DNA of 64,000 nt from Clusia tigrina (GCA_920105625.2 OV050030.1:97171152-97235151), one strand, 5' to 3'. Numbered from the stretch's first letter, positions 12,627 through 24,510 are shown. Numbers and translations: made by a program. Notes: generated from the letters alone by a model not told the origin.

Positions 12627-13433
12627 GAGCATTACTTCGCAGTTGAAGCCAGTCAGACCGGAAGTGACTGCAGACAAAGTAAAAACTAAAATAAAAATTA
12701 TAAGAAACCAAAGAGCCGACTCATTTTGACGTCTACGGGCAAAGAGGAAAGTGGGGAGGAGAAAAGTTACGGAAGGCAAGATTTTAAATAGTGATAGAAA
12801 TGTCTGCTGATTGGACATTTGGTGATGTAAAATTTACTGATTTCACATTTGCTGGTGTGATATTTTTATCAACACACAAAAAAAATTTTTTTTTTTAATA
12901 ATGAATTTGAACGGAACACAAACAATGGAGCTAATATAACTTTATGAGCAAAATCCACTGTTTTATAATACGAAGTTCGAAGAATACAAGGATCGTATCC
13001 AAAAACTAAGGTTTTGGAGAGCATTTGTTGCGATCGTTCCTTTAGCCGCCACAGTCTGTTCATTTTTTTTAATTTTGATTCTCCCCTTCTTATTCTTGTT
13101 TCCATTTTGTCCGCTATTCTGGTGAATGCAACCAGGCAAAGTCTGAGGTAGAGATAGCGCTGCCTCAGACTAGTCTAAAAATGAAAAAAGTGACCGATTT
13201 GACCGCTGAAATGGTCAAGTTGGAATAGCGGATGAAGCCGGAGAAGAAAGTGCGGATGTTCGTTGGTGCAGGTCTGATTTTATGTGGATAGTCTCTCGTC
13301 TCGTCGGTTGTTCCTGTTATTTATTCTGATACATTAAAAGTATGAACGATTCCAAAAAAAATTTTTGAATTCAATTACAATGTACTTGTCTAGAAAATAA
13401 ACGTTAAATTTTTGAAGGGGAGCGGTTTTCTAA

Positions 13434-14539
13434 CTGATAAATTTAAACAAAATTTTCCCGAAAGAATCGGGCTTCTTCTCTTGAAAGCATAGTCGGTGAG
13501 CTTACATTTAGTGAATGTGAACAAGATGGTACTTCTTGCATATCTTTGTACCAGAATTTAAAGTTTCGCTATGGAGAATTTCTTAGATGTAAAATTCTTT
13601 AACATCTGCAATAACGCTTTCTGATTGAAGGTTATAGGTCGGTGGTTAAAAAATGCATGCTGCTTGATGGTATATGCTTAAATTTGGAATCCATTTTACA
13701 TTTATTTGAATTAAAATATTTCTTTTCAAAATGGAAATGGTAAGATCGTCTTGCTCTGTATCTTCACATATATTTTAAGTGCATTTATTGATGGATATAC
13801 AAGCAAATTCAGACATATTTTGTGCATTGAAATTTTTTCGACATCATTACAAATCTTTCGCACATTTCTACAAATACTTACAGAATGTCAAAATTTATGT
13901 ATAATAATCTATACGCTTCAGTGTTGCAATGTGTCATTTATTGTGGACCAATTACAAAAAGTCGACTGAAACAAATTTAGGTGAAAGTTCCAACGAGTTC
14001 TGCAATTTTATTTTAATGTCGTGTGCAGTATATGCTGCACATTTGATTTTTTGAAATACTTAGCAAGTCTTTTGCAATTTTCAATTATTTCATTAAGCTT
14101 TCACGTAATATCAAATGCTGAGTCCAAAATATTAGAAAGCAATTTATTAGAGCAGTTAAGTCGCTTCTGACTGCTGAACACACTTTTTATACTGACTCCT
14201 CTGTCTGTTATAAAAATTATTTCACTAAAATTGTAAATATCAAGCAAAAATTCTCATCATTTTGTCGCAAAATTTCCGGCATTTGATTTTTGGAAGTCCA
14301 TAGATTTCAAACCTAATTATTATTTGTTGAAATTTACCATTTATATATAGGGAAAAGTGGCATATACAAATAATTTCATTTTATGTAATTGTCCGTCCAC
14401 AAATCCGATGTTATAGCAACTTTGCCATCAGCAAACCTTTTTTAATTCCCTCTTTATGTCTTCCTTCTTTTCTGCTGCCATTTTACTTATGTGACGAGAA
14501 ACAGTTGTTGAATCTGGTATTAAATCTTTGATCACCAAA
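13434..14539 (-). pseudogene. hAT transposase remnant, copy B
   Basis: Same content as 7190-8295 shifted by 6244 bases, with a handful of substitutions (for example CTTTCAG to CTTACAG near 13880 and TTTTTTTACTT to TTTTTTAATTC near 14445). The same frame breaks are present, so the element was dead before the duplication. Confidence 0.65.
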
Positions 14540-15650
14540 TGCGGCTGCTATTTAAAATCAATGCAAAGTCAAAAGGTTGCACTCATGCAGATCTCTGAAT
14601 CATACCTCTCAAGATTACTTTAAATCCCCTTTGATCTTTAGGTTTATAAGTGTAATATTGAGTATTTTTTCTTTAATAATTTAAAGATAGCTGTGTAGTT
14701 GGTGGATTCCACTGGTTGGATTTTTATTTCGCTCTTTTGAGGAATTTTCAATTCGAACTTGCATTTCGGGAGTTGATGTACTGATTTAGTTAAGGCATTT
14801 ATATTTTGTACATTTTGTACGTAAATTGGCGGTGGCTTTAGGATGTTTCATTTTTCGGATTGGTTTTCGTGATGTAACCCTCTGTCATTTCCAATTTCTT
14901 CATTGTCATCATCAAGAGGGAGAGAGAGCTTCAAACATGTTTGACGCGTTGCTTCAGGCTTTTTTGACATAGCAGGAATGCTTAAGGTTGCCATACACGA
15001 CCAGCATGCCTGTGGGATTAGTTGGTGTAGCAGGACATTTTGCTCGTCTGTGGCAGTATTGTCAAACCGATTGTAGGTTTTTGAAACAAATCTGTTTGTT
15101 GTATATCGCGTTGTTTTCAAATATTTCCTCATTTCAGTTGAAGTCGTGAGAGTGTGCACACTGACGGAAGAATAAATAAAATTGAAAGTTGAAGATTAAA
15201 AATGACCAGCATTAATAGAGTGTTTTTGGAAGAACTTTGGGGCAAACAAGAAGTGATTGTGATAAAAATAAAATTGAAAAAACTAGTCATGGAGCAAGCT
15301 GCGATTCCATCATCTGCGTTTTGTGCACTCATGTTGCCTCCACAATGCTCACGAATGGAAAGAAGTTTGAAAGTTCGATTTGCCGTGTATAGTGAATGAA
15401 GCTGATCGCACAGGCATGTTTGTCGTGTATTGGCAATTTTTTCGGGTGATTGCCGCGCAAGGTTCTCACTATTAGCCTGTACTGCTTCACAAAGAGGTGT
15501 TAATATTGACATCACTAGAGAGAACGACCACATTACAGGTGTTGTAGTTGTTGTTCTGTTTGTTGCTGCGATTGTTGATACTGTTGTGCTTACTAGAGCA
15601 AACACAGAGGTAGCAGAATATGTTTGGTTGTATTTGTTGGAATTGTGCAT
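14540..15650 (-). pseudogene. Jockey-type LINE ORF1 remnant, copy B
   Basis: Same content as 8296-9406 shifted by 6244 bases. The minus-strand frames at 14848-15159 and 15129-15650 translate identically to those of copy A. Confidence 0.6.
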
Positions 15651-15683
15651 TGCTCGCTACATTAGAGAGGCGTTCTCTCCATT

Positions 15684-15946
15684 AGGTTGAGAGAGAGCTA
15701 CAGTTATGCGTGGATTTGTAATACCTGCAAGTGAGTGGCGCTTCTCTTAAGATGGAGAGCGCCTCACCAACATATTTGGCACTGTACTTGTAAAAAACTA
15801 TATAACAATGTATTTTATAAGATGTTCCCATATTATTAAATAATATAAATAATATACTCCATGCATTGATGAACAGTTAAGAGTAGAGAAACTAAATAAA
15901 TAATTATTTTATATTTTTATTTTATTATGGTGCCGAAACCCGGGAA
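15684..15946 (+). repeat. BEL/Pao LTR (3' part) and primer-binding site, copy B
   Basis: Duplicate of 9440-9702. The primer-binding-like sequence TGGTGCCGAAACCCGGGAA is at 15928-15946. One visible change from copy A is TATAACTATG to TATAACAATG. Confidence 0.6.
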
Positions 15947-17520
15947 TACGGTTGTTTAATCAAATAAATCTTATTATTAGATTATTAACTAACGGGCGGT
16001 AGTATTTTAATATTAAATATATTCAAAAAAATAAAAGGTTTCTAAAATATTGTGTATTTCGAATTGTACAAAGTGAATTAAATTCTACTGGAAGCGGTAT
16101 ACCGATCAATATGTCGTGTAAAAGTCACACAATTTTGCAACTCCGCTACGGAATATTTAAAAATATTTTAAGAAGGGTTTGCTAAGGTTGGCGTTTCAGC
16201 GGGCATCGACTTGGTAGAGTACATACATAGAAAGATTAAAGAATGCGTACACCAATTTAAAAGCTGCAGATGAGGTCATGCGGGATAAAGTGAGATAGGC
16301 AGATTTTGCAAAAGAGTGCGAAAGCGTGCTTGAATATAATGCGGTAACAACCATAGCGCATTTAGAGCATGTGTTTCGCAGTCTCTTTAATTAAGCATGT
16401 GTCGCACCAGAAACTGAGAAAGATGTTCAAAATGCTACCCAAGGTGTGATTACTTCGGACGAAATCGGGTACACAGGCGTAAAGTTAAAAGCATTTGAGC
16501 TGAAGAAGTTTGAAGGGCATTTCGAAAATTGGATGCCATGGTGGGAGCAGTTCAAACGAGCTGTACATGAAATCCGAAAACTGGCTATAACGACAAAACT
16601 GAATTTTTTGAGCGAAGCGTTGGTGGAAAAAGCAGGGGCAACAATAGCGGGATTTACACCAAAGGAAAAATTTGAGGCGTGAGGCGTATCTGAAGGAGAG
16701 CAGTTCAACAATGTTCTGCATTTCATAAAAGTTGAGTTAGAAGCACTCATAAGCAAAAATAACAGTTGTCTGAAAGCGCATCTGAAGGGAAGCAGTTAAA
16801 TAACCTTCTGCATTTCATAAGAGCTGCGTTAGAAACACACGAAAATCAACAGTTGTCTGAAAGCGGGAAAAAGTGTGTTGATAAAGAGCGTAGAGACAAG
16901 AGGAACGGCAACGGGACTATTTATAGGTAATAGCATCCAACAACAAAAATGTCTCCTTTGTGAGAAGTTCTCATACAACAAAAAATTGTAAGTTCGATTT
17001 GAGCAGAGTATAAAAGAAGGTCATATTACGAACAGAGGGGAGATGTTTTCGATGTACAAACAAAAAACACAATTTAAAATTCTATAAGGCACAGCGGATG
17101 AAAATTATTGCATTCGGTGGAGAAAATCATGAAAAAATAGCGAAACAATATAAGAGCATAGAGCTTTTAATTCGGGGTCCATACTCGTATAGCGACAAAA
17201 AATTACAATAAAAGCGATTATAGTGCCAACAATTTGTGAAGATATTTGGACAGTGCCAATAATAAAAATAAAAAAAATTTAACATAGTCAACCAGAGCTA
17301 GCAGACAATATAACAGGAACGGAAAGATTGGTGGCAGGTATTAATATTTTAATCGGCCAAGACTATTTTTGGAAATTTAATTGTAAGGAAATTGAAGTTG
17401 TAGAGCACATTTGAAGTGAAGTCATTTTTCGGTAGGACAATACAAGGTCGACACGAACAAAAAGAAATGAATATAAAACGAGTACAGAAGTCTGAAGTCG
17501 GGTTAGACAAACTTCGAAAT

Positions 17521-18146
17521 ACCCTTTACCTTTTCTGGTGCGTGCGAGTTCAACAATGAGGATGTTTTCTTCATAAATCTTCATTAGGAGCATATTCACG
17601 GTAATTTTTGGTAGGGTACCTTGAAATGATTATATCGACCCCTTTTCTTGTGTATGGCTTTCTAGTGTCATAATAATAACCACAAATATAAAATTTCGTC
17701 CAAAAATATTGTATGGGTCCCAAGTTATAATAATATGTCAATAGTGGGTGTGGCTGTAGAAATAACACTCCCATTTTTTGTGTGGTGTTTAATGTTAGTA
17801 ACCGCAACCTTCCAGTGAAATTTCAGTGATAAATCTTTAATAGGAACACAGTAATGATTTTTGGCTAATTGTGGGCGTGGCAGCTGTATTATGTTTTCCA
17901 TATTCTGCACACACACTCTTATGGACCCCATGCATGTTTCTGCCACCTTTTATTCCGCTGGCATCAATAAGAGCATAGGTAGGCTAATTTTAATTTTAGA
18001 CCCGAAAGTTCCCTATATCAAAAGTGGGCGTGTCTTTTCTCTGATCAGCCCCATTTCTTGCAGATAGCTTTATAAAGACCCCTCTCAAAAGCACAAATTT
18101 AGTATACCCTATTTACCTTTTTTAAAGTTAAAGGGTATAATAAGCG
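17521..18146 (-). repeat. GCCACGCCCAC-family repeat inside BEL, copy B
   Basis: Duplicate of 11585-12210, shifted by 5936 bases. Same orientation and same junctions, so it was present before the tandem duplication. Confidence 0.6.
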
Positions 18147-18732
18147 TTAGGTAGACTGCACGGGATAACATTCAAATTGATCAGAAATAAAGAGAAGCTG
18201 TTGGAATATGATCTGAGTGTTAGGGATTTAGTTAAAGGCGGAATAGCGGAAAAAGTCACAAATACCAGAAAAAATGAGTGAGTATGCTATATGCGACATA
18301 AGTTAGTGTATCAGGAGAATAGAACCACGACGAAATAACGGAATATAATGAAAGCGATGGCTAAAATGTACGATCCGTTGGGAATACTGGGTCCGATTAC
18401 GGTAAGAGTAAAAATTATTTTACATAACGTCTGAAAATTGAATTTCTAATGGGATCAAGTGTTAAGCGGAGGTGTACTCAGCGAATTTCAAAGCTGGAAA
18501 GATGAATAAAATAACTCACTGATTTAACAATCCAGAGGTGTCTCTTTCGAGCGAATACAAAAGTGATATACACATATTTGTGACGCAAGCCCTAAAGCAT
18601 ATGGGGCAGTAGCTTTTGTGCGCCAAATATCAGAGACAGGAAACATTACGACGAACATCATATGTTCAAAAAACAGAGTGAGCACAATAGAAAAATCAAA
18701 AAACAGTGAACTCACTTTGCCGAAACCCGAAT

Positions 18733-19249
18733 TGACCCTACGTCTGCACGGGCAATTTTTGATGGCATGCCATTGGCAATTTCAAGCAAATTGCCAATGG
18801 AGACTCCAAATTGCTTCAAGTTGGCAATTTATGTTATGAAATATGTTATGCCATAAATTGCCAACGTGCTGTGTTGCAATCAGTTGTCATTTTGTTTGTT
18901 TGACAGACATTTTTCATTTTTTCGTGACGCTCACAGTGGAAGCATCGTCGGACATTTTCGTTTTACCGCATCTATTAAATTAATAAAAACGCTTAAATGA
19001 ATGGAGACTGTGCATTTGCATTCTTTGTAATAAAGGATTCACCCAGAATTTCGGTTTCCTTCTTTTTTCCTCTTCATCGTATAAATAAAAATTTTTTTTC
19101 AAGCGTGGGTACAGCGAACTAGATTGCTTGACGGCATTTTCAAAATGACGATAACACCGCAATGCCCACCATTAGAATATTGCCAACCATTGCAATCAAA
19201 TTTGACAGATGTTATGCCATCAAAAATTGCCCGTGGAGACGTAGGGTGA
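18733..19249. mobile_element. 511-bp MITE with TGA target-site duplication
   Basis: The element occupies 18736-19246. Its left end reads CCCTACGTCTGCACGGGC and its right end, in complement, CCCTACGTCTCCACGGGC. Both continue AATTTTTGATGGCAT, so the terminal inverted repeats are at least 33 bp with one mismatch. TGA is present on both sides (18733-18735 and 19247-19249). Removing the insert rejoins the BEL RNase H frame, which confirms the borders. There is no transposase frame. Internal ATTGCCAATGG/CCATTGGCAAT words form smaller inverted repeats. A 3-bp duplication suggests a PIF/Harbinger- or CACTA-type source, but TGA is not the usual TWA, so the superfamily is open. Confidence 0.8.
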
Positions 19250-19350
19250 CAGCAGCGTTAAGGGCAGGCAGATTGAAGAAGTTTTTAACCGAATCACTTG
19301 CTCGCGAAATAGCATATTCTATGGTCAGGCCCGAGGATGTAAAAAATTAA

Positions 19351-19518
19351 GTTAAATGTTATAAGATGTTCATACTTTATTTAATTTGTATAATATTCTC
19401 CATGTATTGATAAACAGTTAAGAATAATATTTTAAATACTTAGAATGTAAGAATTAAGGTGGAACACAATATGACGTTGAAGCTTGCGGCTGAGGCTGAC
19501 TTTTTGAAAATCTTTCAC
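19351..19518 (+). repeat. BEL LTR-related tail and junction sequence
   Basis: The stretch 19360-19430 reads ATAAGATGTTCATAC, then TATTCTCCATGTATTGAT and AAACAGTTAAGAATA. It is a diverged match to the LTR at 9570-9650, so it looks like part of a 3' LTR. About 90 further bases of unknown origin separate it from the inverted copy that starts at 19519. Confidence 0.45.
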
Positions 19519-21775
19519 AGTTTCTGGTGCGACACATGCTTGATTAAAGAGACTGCGAAACACATGCTCTAAATGCGCTATGGTTGTTACCGCATTATCT
19601 TCAAGCACGCTTTCGCACTCTTTTGCAAAATCTGCCTATCTCACTTTATCCCGCATGACCTCATCTGCAGCTTTTAAATTGGTGTACGCATTCTTTAACC
19701 TTTCTATGTATGTACTCCACCAAGTCCATGCCCGCTGAAACGCCAACCTTAGCAAACCCTTCTTAAAATATTTTTAAATATTCCGTAGCGGAGTTGCAAA
19801 ATTTTGTGACTTTTACACGACATATTGATCGGTATACCGCTTCCAGTAGAATTTAATTCACTTTGTACAATTCGAAATACACAATATTTTAGAAACCTTT
19901 TATTTTTTTGAATATATTTAATATTAAAATACTACCGCCCGTTAGTTAATAATCTAATAATAAGATTTATTTGATTAAACAACCGTATTCCCGGGTTTCG
20001 GCACCATAATAAAATAAAAATATAAAATAATTATTTATTTAGTTTCTCTACTCTTAACTGTTCATCAATGCATGGAGTATATTATTTATATTATTTAATA
20101 ATATGGGAACATCTTATAAAATACATAGTTATATAGTTTTTTACAAGTACAGTGCCAAAAATGTTGGTGAGGCGCTCTCCATCTTAAGAGAAGCGCCACT
20201 CACTTGCAGGTATTACAAATCCACGCATAACTGTAGCTCTCTCTCAACCTAATGGAGAGAACGCCTCTCTAATGTAGCGAGCAATGCACAATTCCAACAA
20301 ATACAACCAAACACCTCTGTGTTTGCTCTAGTAAGCACAACAGTATCAACAATCGCAGCAACAAACAGAACAACAACTACAACACCTGTAATGTGGTCGT
20401 TCTCTCTAGTGATGTCAATATTAACACCTCTTTGTGAAGCAGTACAGGCTAATAGTGAGAACCTTGCGCGGCAATCACCCGAAAAAATTGCCAATACACG
20501 ACAAACATGCCTGTGCGATCAGCTTCATTCACTATACACGGCAAATCGAACTTTCAAACTTCGTTCCATTCGTGAGCATTGTGGAGGCAACATGAGTGCA
20601 CAAAACGCAGATGATGGAATCGCAGCTTGCTCCATGACTAGTTTTTTCAATTTTATTTTTATTACAATCACTTCTTGTTTGCCCCAAAGTTCTTCCAAAA
20701 ACACTCTATTAATGCTAGTCATTTTTAATCTTCAACTTTCAATTTTATTTATTCTTCCGTCAGTGTGCACACTCTCACGACTTCAACTGAAATGAGGAAA
20801 TATTTGAAAACAACGCCATATACAACAAACAGATTTGTTTCAAAAACCTACAATCGGTTTGACAATACTGCCACAGACGAGCAAAATGTCCTGCTACACC
20901 AACTAATCCCACAGGCATGCTGGTCGTGTATGGCAACCTTAAGCATTCCTGCTATGTCAAAAAAGCCTGAAGCAACGCGTCAAACATGTTTGAAGCTCTC
21001 TCTCCCTCTTGATGATGACAATGAAGAAATTGGAAATGACAGAGGGTTACATCACGAAAACCAATCCGAAAAATGAAACATCCTAAAGCCACCGCCAATT
21101 TACGTACAAAATGTACAAAATATAAATGCCTTAACTAAATCAGTACATCAACTCCCGAAATGCAAGTTCGAATTGAAAATTCCTCAAAAGAGCGAAATAA
21201 AAATCCAACCAGTGGAATCCACCAACTACACAGCTATCTTTAAATTATTAAAGAAAAAATACTCAATATTACACTTATAAACCTAAAGATCAAAGGGGAT
21301 TTAAAGTAATCTTGAGAGGTATGATTCAGAGATCTGCATGAGTGCAACCTTTTGACTTTGCATTGATTTTAAATAGCAGCCGCATTTGGTGATCAAAGAT
21401 TTAATACCAGATTCAACAACTGTTTCTCGTCACATAAGTAAAATGGCAGCAGAAAAGAAGGAAGACATAAAGAGGGAAGTAAAAAAAGGTTTGCTGATGG
21501 CAAAGTTGCTATAACATCGGATTTGTGGACGGACAATTACATAAAATGAAATTATTTGTATATGCCACTTTTCCCTATATATAAATGGTAAATTTCAACA
21601 AATAATAATTAGGTTTGAAATCTATGGACTTCCAAAAATCAAATGCCGGAAATTTTGCGACAAAATGATGAGAATTTTTGCTTGATATTTACAATTTTAG
21701 TGAAATAATTTTTATAACAGACAGAGGAGTCAGTATAAAAAGTGTGTTCAGCAGTCAGAAGCGACTTAACTGCAC
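19519..21775 (-). repeat. Inverted third copy of the middle of the duplicated unit
   Basis: This is the reverse complement of about 7910-10165. It holds the start of BEL gag leader, the primer-binding site (19988-20006 in complement), the LTR part, the jockey ORF1 remnant (now plus strand, 20319-21076) and the 5' part of the hAT remnant (21400-21775). It differs from copies A and B by small changes, such as loss of about 11 bases within the AAACATATTCTGC region near 20310 and a few substitutions. With copy B it forms an inverted repeat with arms of about 2.26 kb separated by about 3.1 kb. The right edge is at GCGACTTAACTGC, after which the sequence is unrelated. Confidence 0.85.
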
Positions 21776-22324
21776 TTAAATTCTCGTTTTCTTTTAGGCA
21801 TTTTGGAAAATATGGAGTGGATTTATTCACTCAATTGCTTATAACTTTGTCATTTTTCGGTCGATTTTCTTCTAGTTGGTCTTAGTTCTTACGTTAAAAT
21901 ATCATCTTTACTTACATGAAGAGAAACCAGGCGTTTTTTCAACGATTTGTACTTTTCCGCCGGCACAGAATCACTGCAAAATATTATTTTTTTTAAAATG
22001 TGCCCTATTTTTATCGATATATTTTGAACCGCTTTACCAATCAAAGATCTGATTATACATGTTTGTTCGTCATCTCAATACCTTGCATTGGGAACGACCC
22101 AATCGGACATTTCTAACTCGAGATATGATTTGTCACGTGAAAAATTGTCGAAAAAATACAAAAATTACAATATCTCAAAAACTATTCCATGAAAAAAAAC
22201 CTTGATTTTCGAATTCAGCAGATGAAAATACATAAGAAAAGTCACCTCTCATCAAATGTACATGAAAAAAATTTTATTTTGTAAACTAGTGTTATTAGGG
22301 TGCGAGAGAATTTTATTTTTATAT
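21776..22324. other. AT-rich sequence, nothing recognised
   Basis: No domain, repeat or RNA gene recognised. It begins exactly where the inverted copy ends and runs into a jockey fragment. Confidence 0.4.
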
Positions 22325-22492
22325 ATGTAAGTAATGTCCTATCTCCTCGTTAACCAATGGAATTTTTAGATCACGATGTATTACATCGTTTGGTACGTGC
22401 CATGGAGCATTTAAAATTGTCCGTAATATTTTGTTTTGAAACCTTTGGATAATTTCCACATTCGTTTTGCTGGCGGTCCAGATTGGTTTTAA
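22325..22492 (-). pseudogene. Jockey LINE ORF2 C-terminal fragment
   Basis: On the minus strand a clean frame reads IWTASKTNVEIIQRFQNKIL, then RTILNAPWHVPNDVIHRDL and VNEEI, ending in a stop. The pattern RFQNK-LRTI-NAPWY(V/I)-N-x-(V/I)HRDL is the conserved C-terminal tail of jockey-clade ORF2, downstream of RT. Nothing else of the element is present, so it is an isolated fragment. A second copy of the same region lies at 47079-47342. Confidence 0.75.
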
Positions 22493-22639
22493 AATTAGTT
22501 AATATATTAGTAGTTTATTGTGGTTTATTAGTTTCGAGTTTTTCCTAGGAACCAGTATATTTGTCCGAATTTAATATTCATTTTTTCACGTTTTTAAGAA
22601 TATGTTGTTTCCATATCACTTTGGTAGCTATATGCTATT

Positions 22640-22830
22640 GCTTCTAAATGAATCAATAAAATTACAAAGCGGCTGTGAAAGAGAGAAAAATGAAAAATAG
22701 ACAGAAAAAACGTATAAATAGAAGATACTGTGTGAAGCCACGTCTAATCAAAATATCAGAATATGATACTGCAGCACATTTAATTAATGCGAGTATATGT
22801 ACATATGTTAAACCTCTGCTCAGAGCCATG
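22640..22830 (+). pseudogene. Possible PIF/Harbinger nuclease N-terminal fragment
   Basis: A frame (22675-22926) contains KKRINRRYCVKPRLIKI. The pattern basic run, then (R/K)RxxRRYWVxPxL, resembles the start of HARBI1-like nucleases. Only about 40 residues fit, and the expected DDE core is absent. The downstream half of the frame is low in similarity to anything I know. It could equally be chance. Confidence 0.3.
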
Positions 22831-22954
22831 TATTGTAATAGAGCAACATTATTCCTTGTTGAAATGTCATTTTCTTATATGGTTGCAATTATAAAGAAAT
22901 TTTTTTTAAACATTATTTGCTGTTAGTTTATTAGTTTCTTCTTTCTAAAAACGC

Positions 22955-23081
22955 TTCTAATAAGAGATATAAAGGAGGAATTGGAAAAGGTGCCCCAAGA
23001 ATGCGATATACAAAAACTTATTGCATCTATGCCAAAAAGATTACAGACCATTGATGCCAATGGTGGACACACTAAGTATTA
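22955..23081 (+). pseudogene. Tc1-type transposase C-terminal fragment
   Basis: The frame reads LEKVPQECDIQKLIASMPKR, then LQTIDANGGHTKY and a stop. The motif SMPRRLQ-x-V-I-x-x-x-G-x-x-TKY is the usual C-terminus of Tc1-like transposases. The catalytic core is missing. A 25-base near-repeat (TATTTGCTGTTAGTTTATTAG at about 22914 and TATTTACTGTTAGTTTATTAG at about 23085) flanks the fragment. Confidence 0.65.
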
Positions 23082-23490
23082 AATTATTTACTGTTAGTTT
23101 ATTAGTTCCTTTTTATGTTCCTTGAATTTTGGAAAAAATAATTTAACACAATTGTTTTTTCTTTGGTACAGAAACTTTTATTTTTGTATTTATTTTCTAT
23201 CATTTTCTTCAGAGCAAATTGTGCAAATATTATAATTCAAAATTTCGTTTCATTAAAGCGTTTCTTGTTTTAATTCAATATGAAAATGAAAATTGCACAG
23301 CATTTTTTGGAACGATATAAATTAATAATTTTTACAACATCGGTTGTGGTCAATTTTTTTCTCGTTGAGAACATTAACGACAATTATGCAGTATGAATTT
23401 GATATTTACTTGCCGCATGTGTCAAAAAATGTCTGTCTTTCAAATTTTGTTGCCAGAACCGCTGCCAGTAGGAATTGATTGAGAGCATAG

Positions 23491-23824
23491 GGCCAACCAA
23501 AATAGACGAGGCGAGACATAACGAGTAAGTTCCAGTAAATGTGAAGCAATGTTAACCAAAATGGGCGTACGTATTTGATCAAAACTGAAAGAAACATTTA
23601 GACATGACACACGCCACAACAGCTGCTCGGTTATTTTACCAAAAAATAAAAATAATCCGTACGTTTTAATCGCCACTGTAAGGGATTAGCTCGCACTTTA
23701 TGTAAAACGCCATCCATCGATGGGTTTGATAGCGTCACATTTTGGGTTAAATGTCAAAATCAAAGTATCAAGTGCAGACGTTCGTCCAATCGCTATCGTT
23801 ACGTGTCGTCTATTTTGGATGGCC
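23491..23824. mobile_element. Possible 334-bp MITE (inverted termini)
   Basis: The left end GGCCAACCAAAATAGACGAG and the right end, read in complement as GGCCATCCAAAATAGACGAC, are near-identical inverted repeats of about 20-30 bp. No target-site duplication is evident (ATAG left, GTTC right), so the borders or the class may be wrong. No coding capacity is seen. Confidence 0.4.
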
Positions 23825-23907
23825 GTTCAGCCGCCCATTTTATGTAATGGTATAAAGCGGCCCCGACACGATACTGCATTACTTATATCATACTCATATG
23901 TGTGTGT

Positions 23908-24510
23908 AGCAGCCAGTAATCCAAATCATCCAACCGCTGAAAATGGCAGCAAAGACATGTCTGAACTAAAAACATGATGAAGCAATTAATCTCACAAATG
24001 TCTAACATGATGAATATTATGACTGTGCTAATTACTAAATTGAATGAACAAGCAAACTAATTTGAAAATATCTCTCTGGAATGCTAATGGACTTAGTCAA
24101 CATATTCTAGAACTTAAAGGCTTGTATTCACTCTAATCAAGTTGGCATTCTGTTTTTAGCTGAGGTCCTTTTTACAGGACAAAGCTATAAAATACCAATT
24201 TATTCAATTTACCATACAAGTCATCCTGCCAACAGAGCTCGTGCTGGTACGCTAATAATAATAAACAATAAAATAAAGTGCAATGAAAATGATAATTATA
24301 TGAAAGACTACCTGCAGGCTACTACAGTAACAATCGAAGATTTATGTGGACAACTAATAAAATCTGCACCTCACTGCCTTCCAAAACACAAAAACACTAA
24401 TCTTTTATATCTGGACTATCTTAAATTTACTCAACATCAATTTCGGAGAAATAACCATAGCCTACACGTCAAAGCCGACAAAAATGAAACCCATTATATA
24501 AAGCTCTAGA
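23908..24510 (+). pseudogene. Jockey LINE fragment: ORF1 end and ORF2 endonuclease
   Basis: The ORF1 C-terminus (about 23920-24060) reads AASNPNHPTAENGSKDMSEL and, after a frame change, a Met-rich stretch ending LITKLNEQAN. ORF2 then opens with LKISLWNANGLSQHILELK, the WNANGL motif at the N-terminus of apurinic-like endonucleases in jockey LINEs. It continues, with shifts, to HTSHPANRARAGTLIIINNK and DYLQATTVTIEDL. It matches the two longer copies at 35460 and 49960 but stops after the first half of the nuclease. Frame shifts and stops show it is dead. Confidence 0.7.

Larger units (their letters stand above)
12627..18562 (+). repeat. Tandem duplication, copy B (5936 bp)
   Basis: This is the second direct copy. 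Coordinates are shifted by +6244 up to the gag deletion and by +5936 after it. Compared with copy A, bases 10430-10744 are missing and GAGGCGT is inserted, a 7-bp echo of the adjacent sequence, giving the net loss of 308 bp. At 18562 the sequence continues without a break into the rest of the BEL pol gene, whereas copy A stops at the same base. Copy B therefore keeps the original right flank. Confidence 0.9.
15947..19350 (+). pseudogene. BEL/Pao gag-pol remnant, copy B, continuing through RNase H
   Basis: It has the same gag, knuckle and protease remnants as copy A, minus 315 bp of gag. The GCCACGCCCAC repeat lies at 17521-18146 and MAKMYDPLGILGPITVRVKI at about 18357. Beyond the duplication edge it keeps what copy A lost. 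GAVAFVRQISETGNITTNII with CSKNRV (18604-18680) is the BEL/Pao RNase H region just after RT. LPKPEL is followed, beyond a MITE, by TAALRAGRLKKFL (19250-19290), the rest of the same conserved helix. So the RNase H frame is interrupted by a clean insertion at 18736-19246. No integrase domain was found after 19350. Stops elsewhere show the element is dead. Confidence 0.7.
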
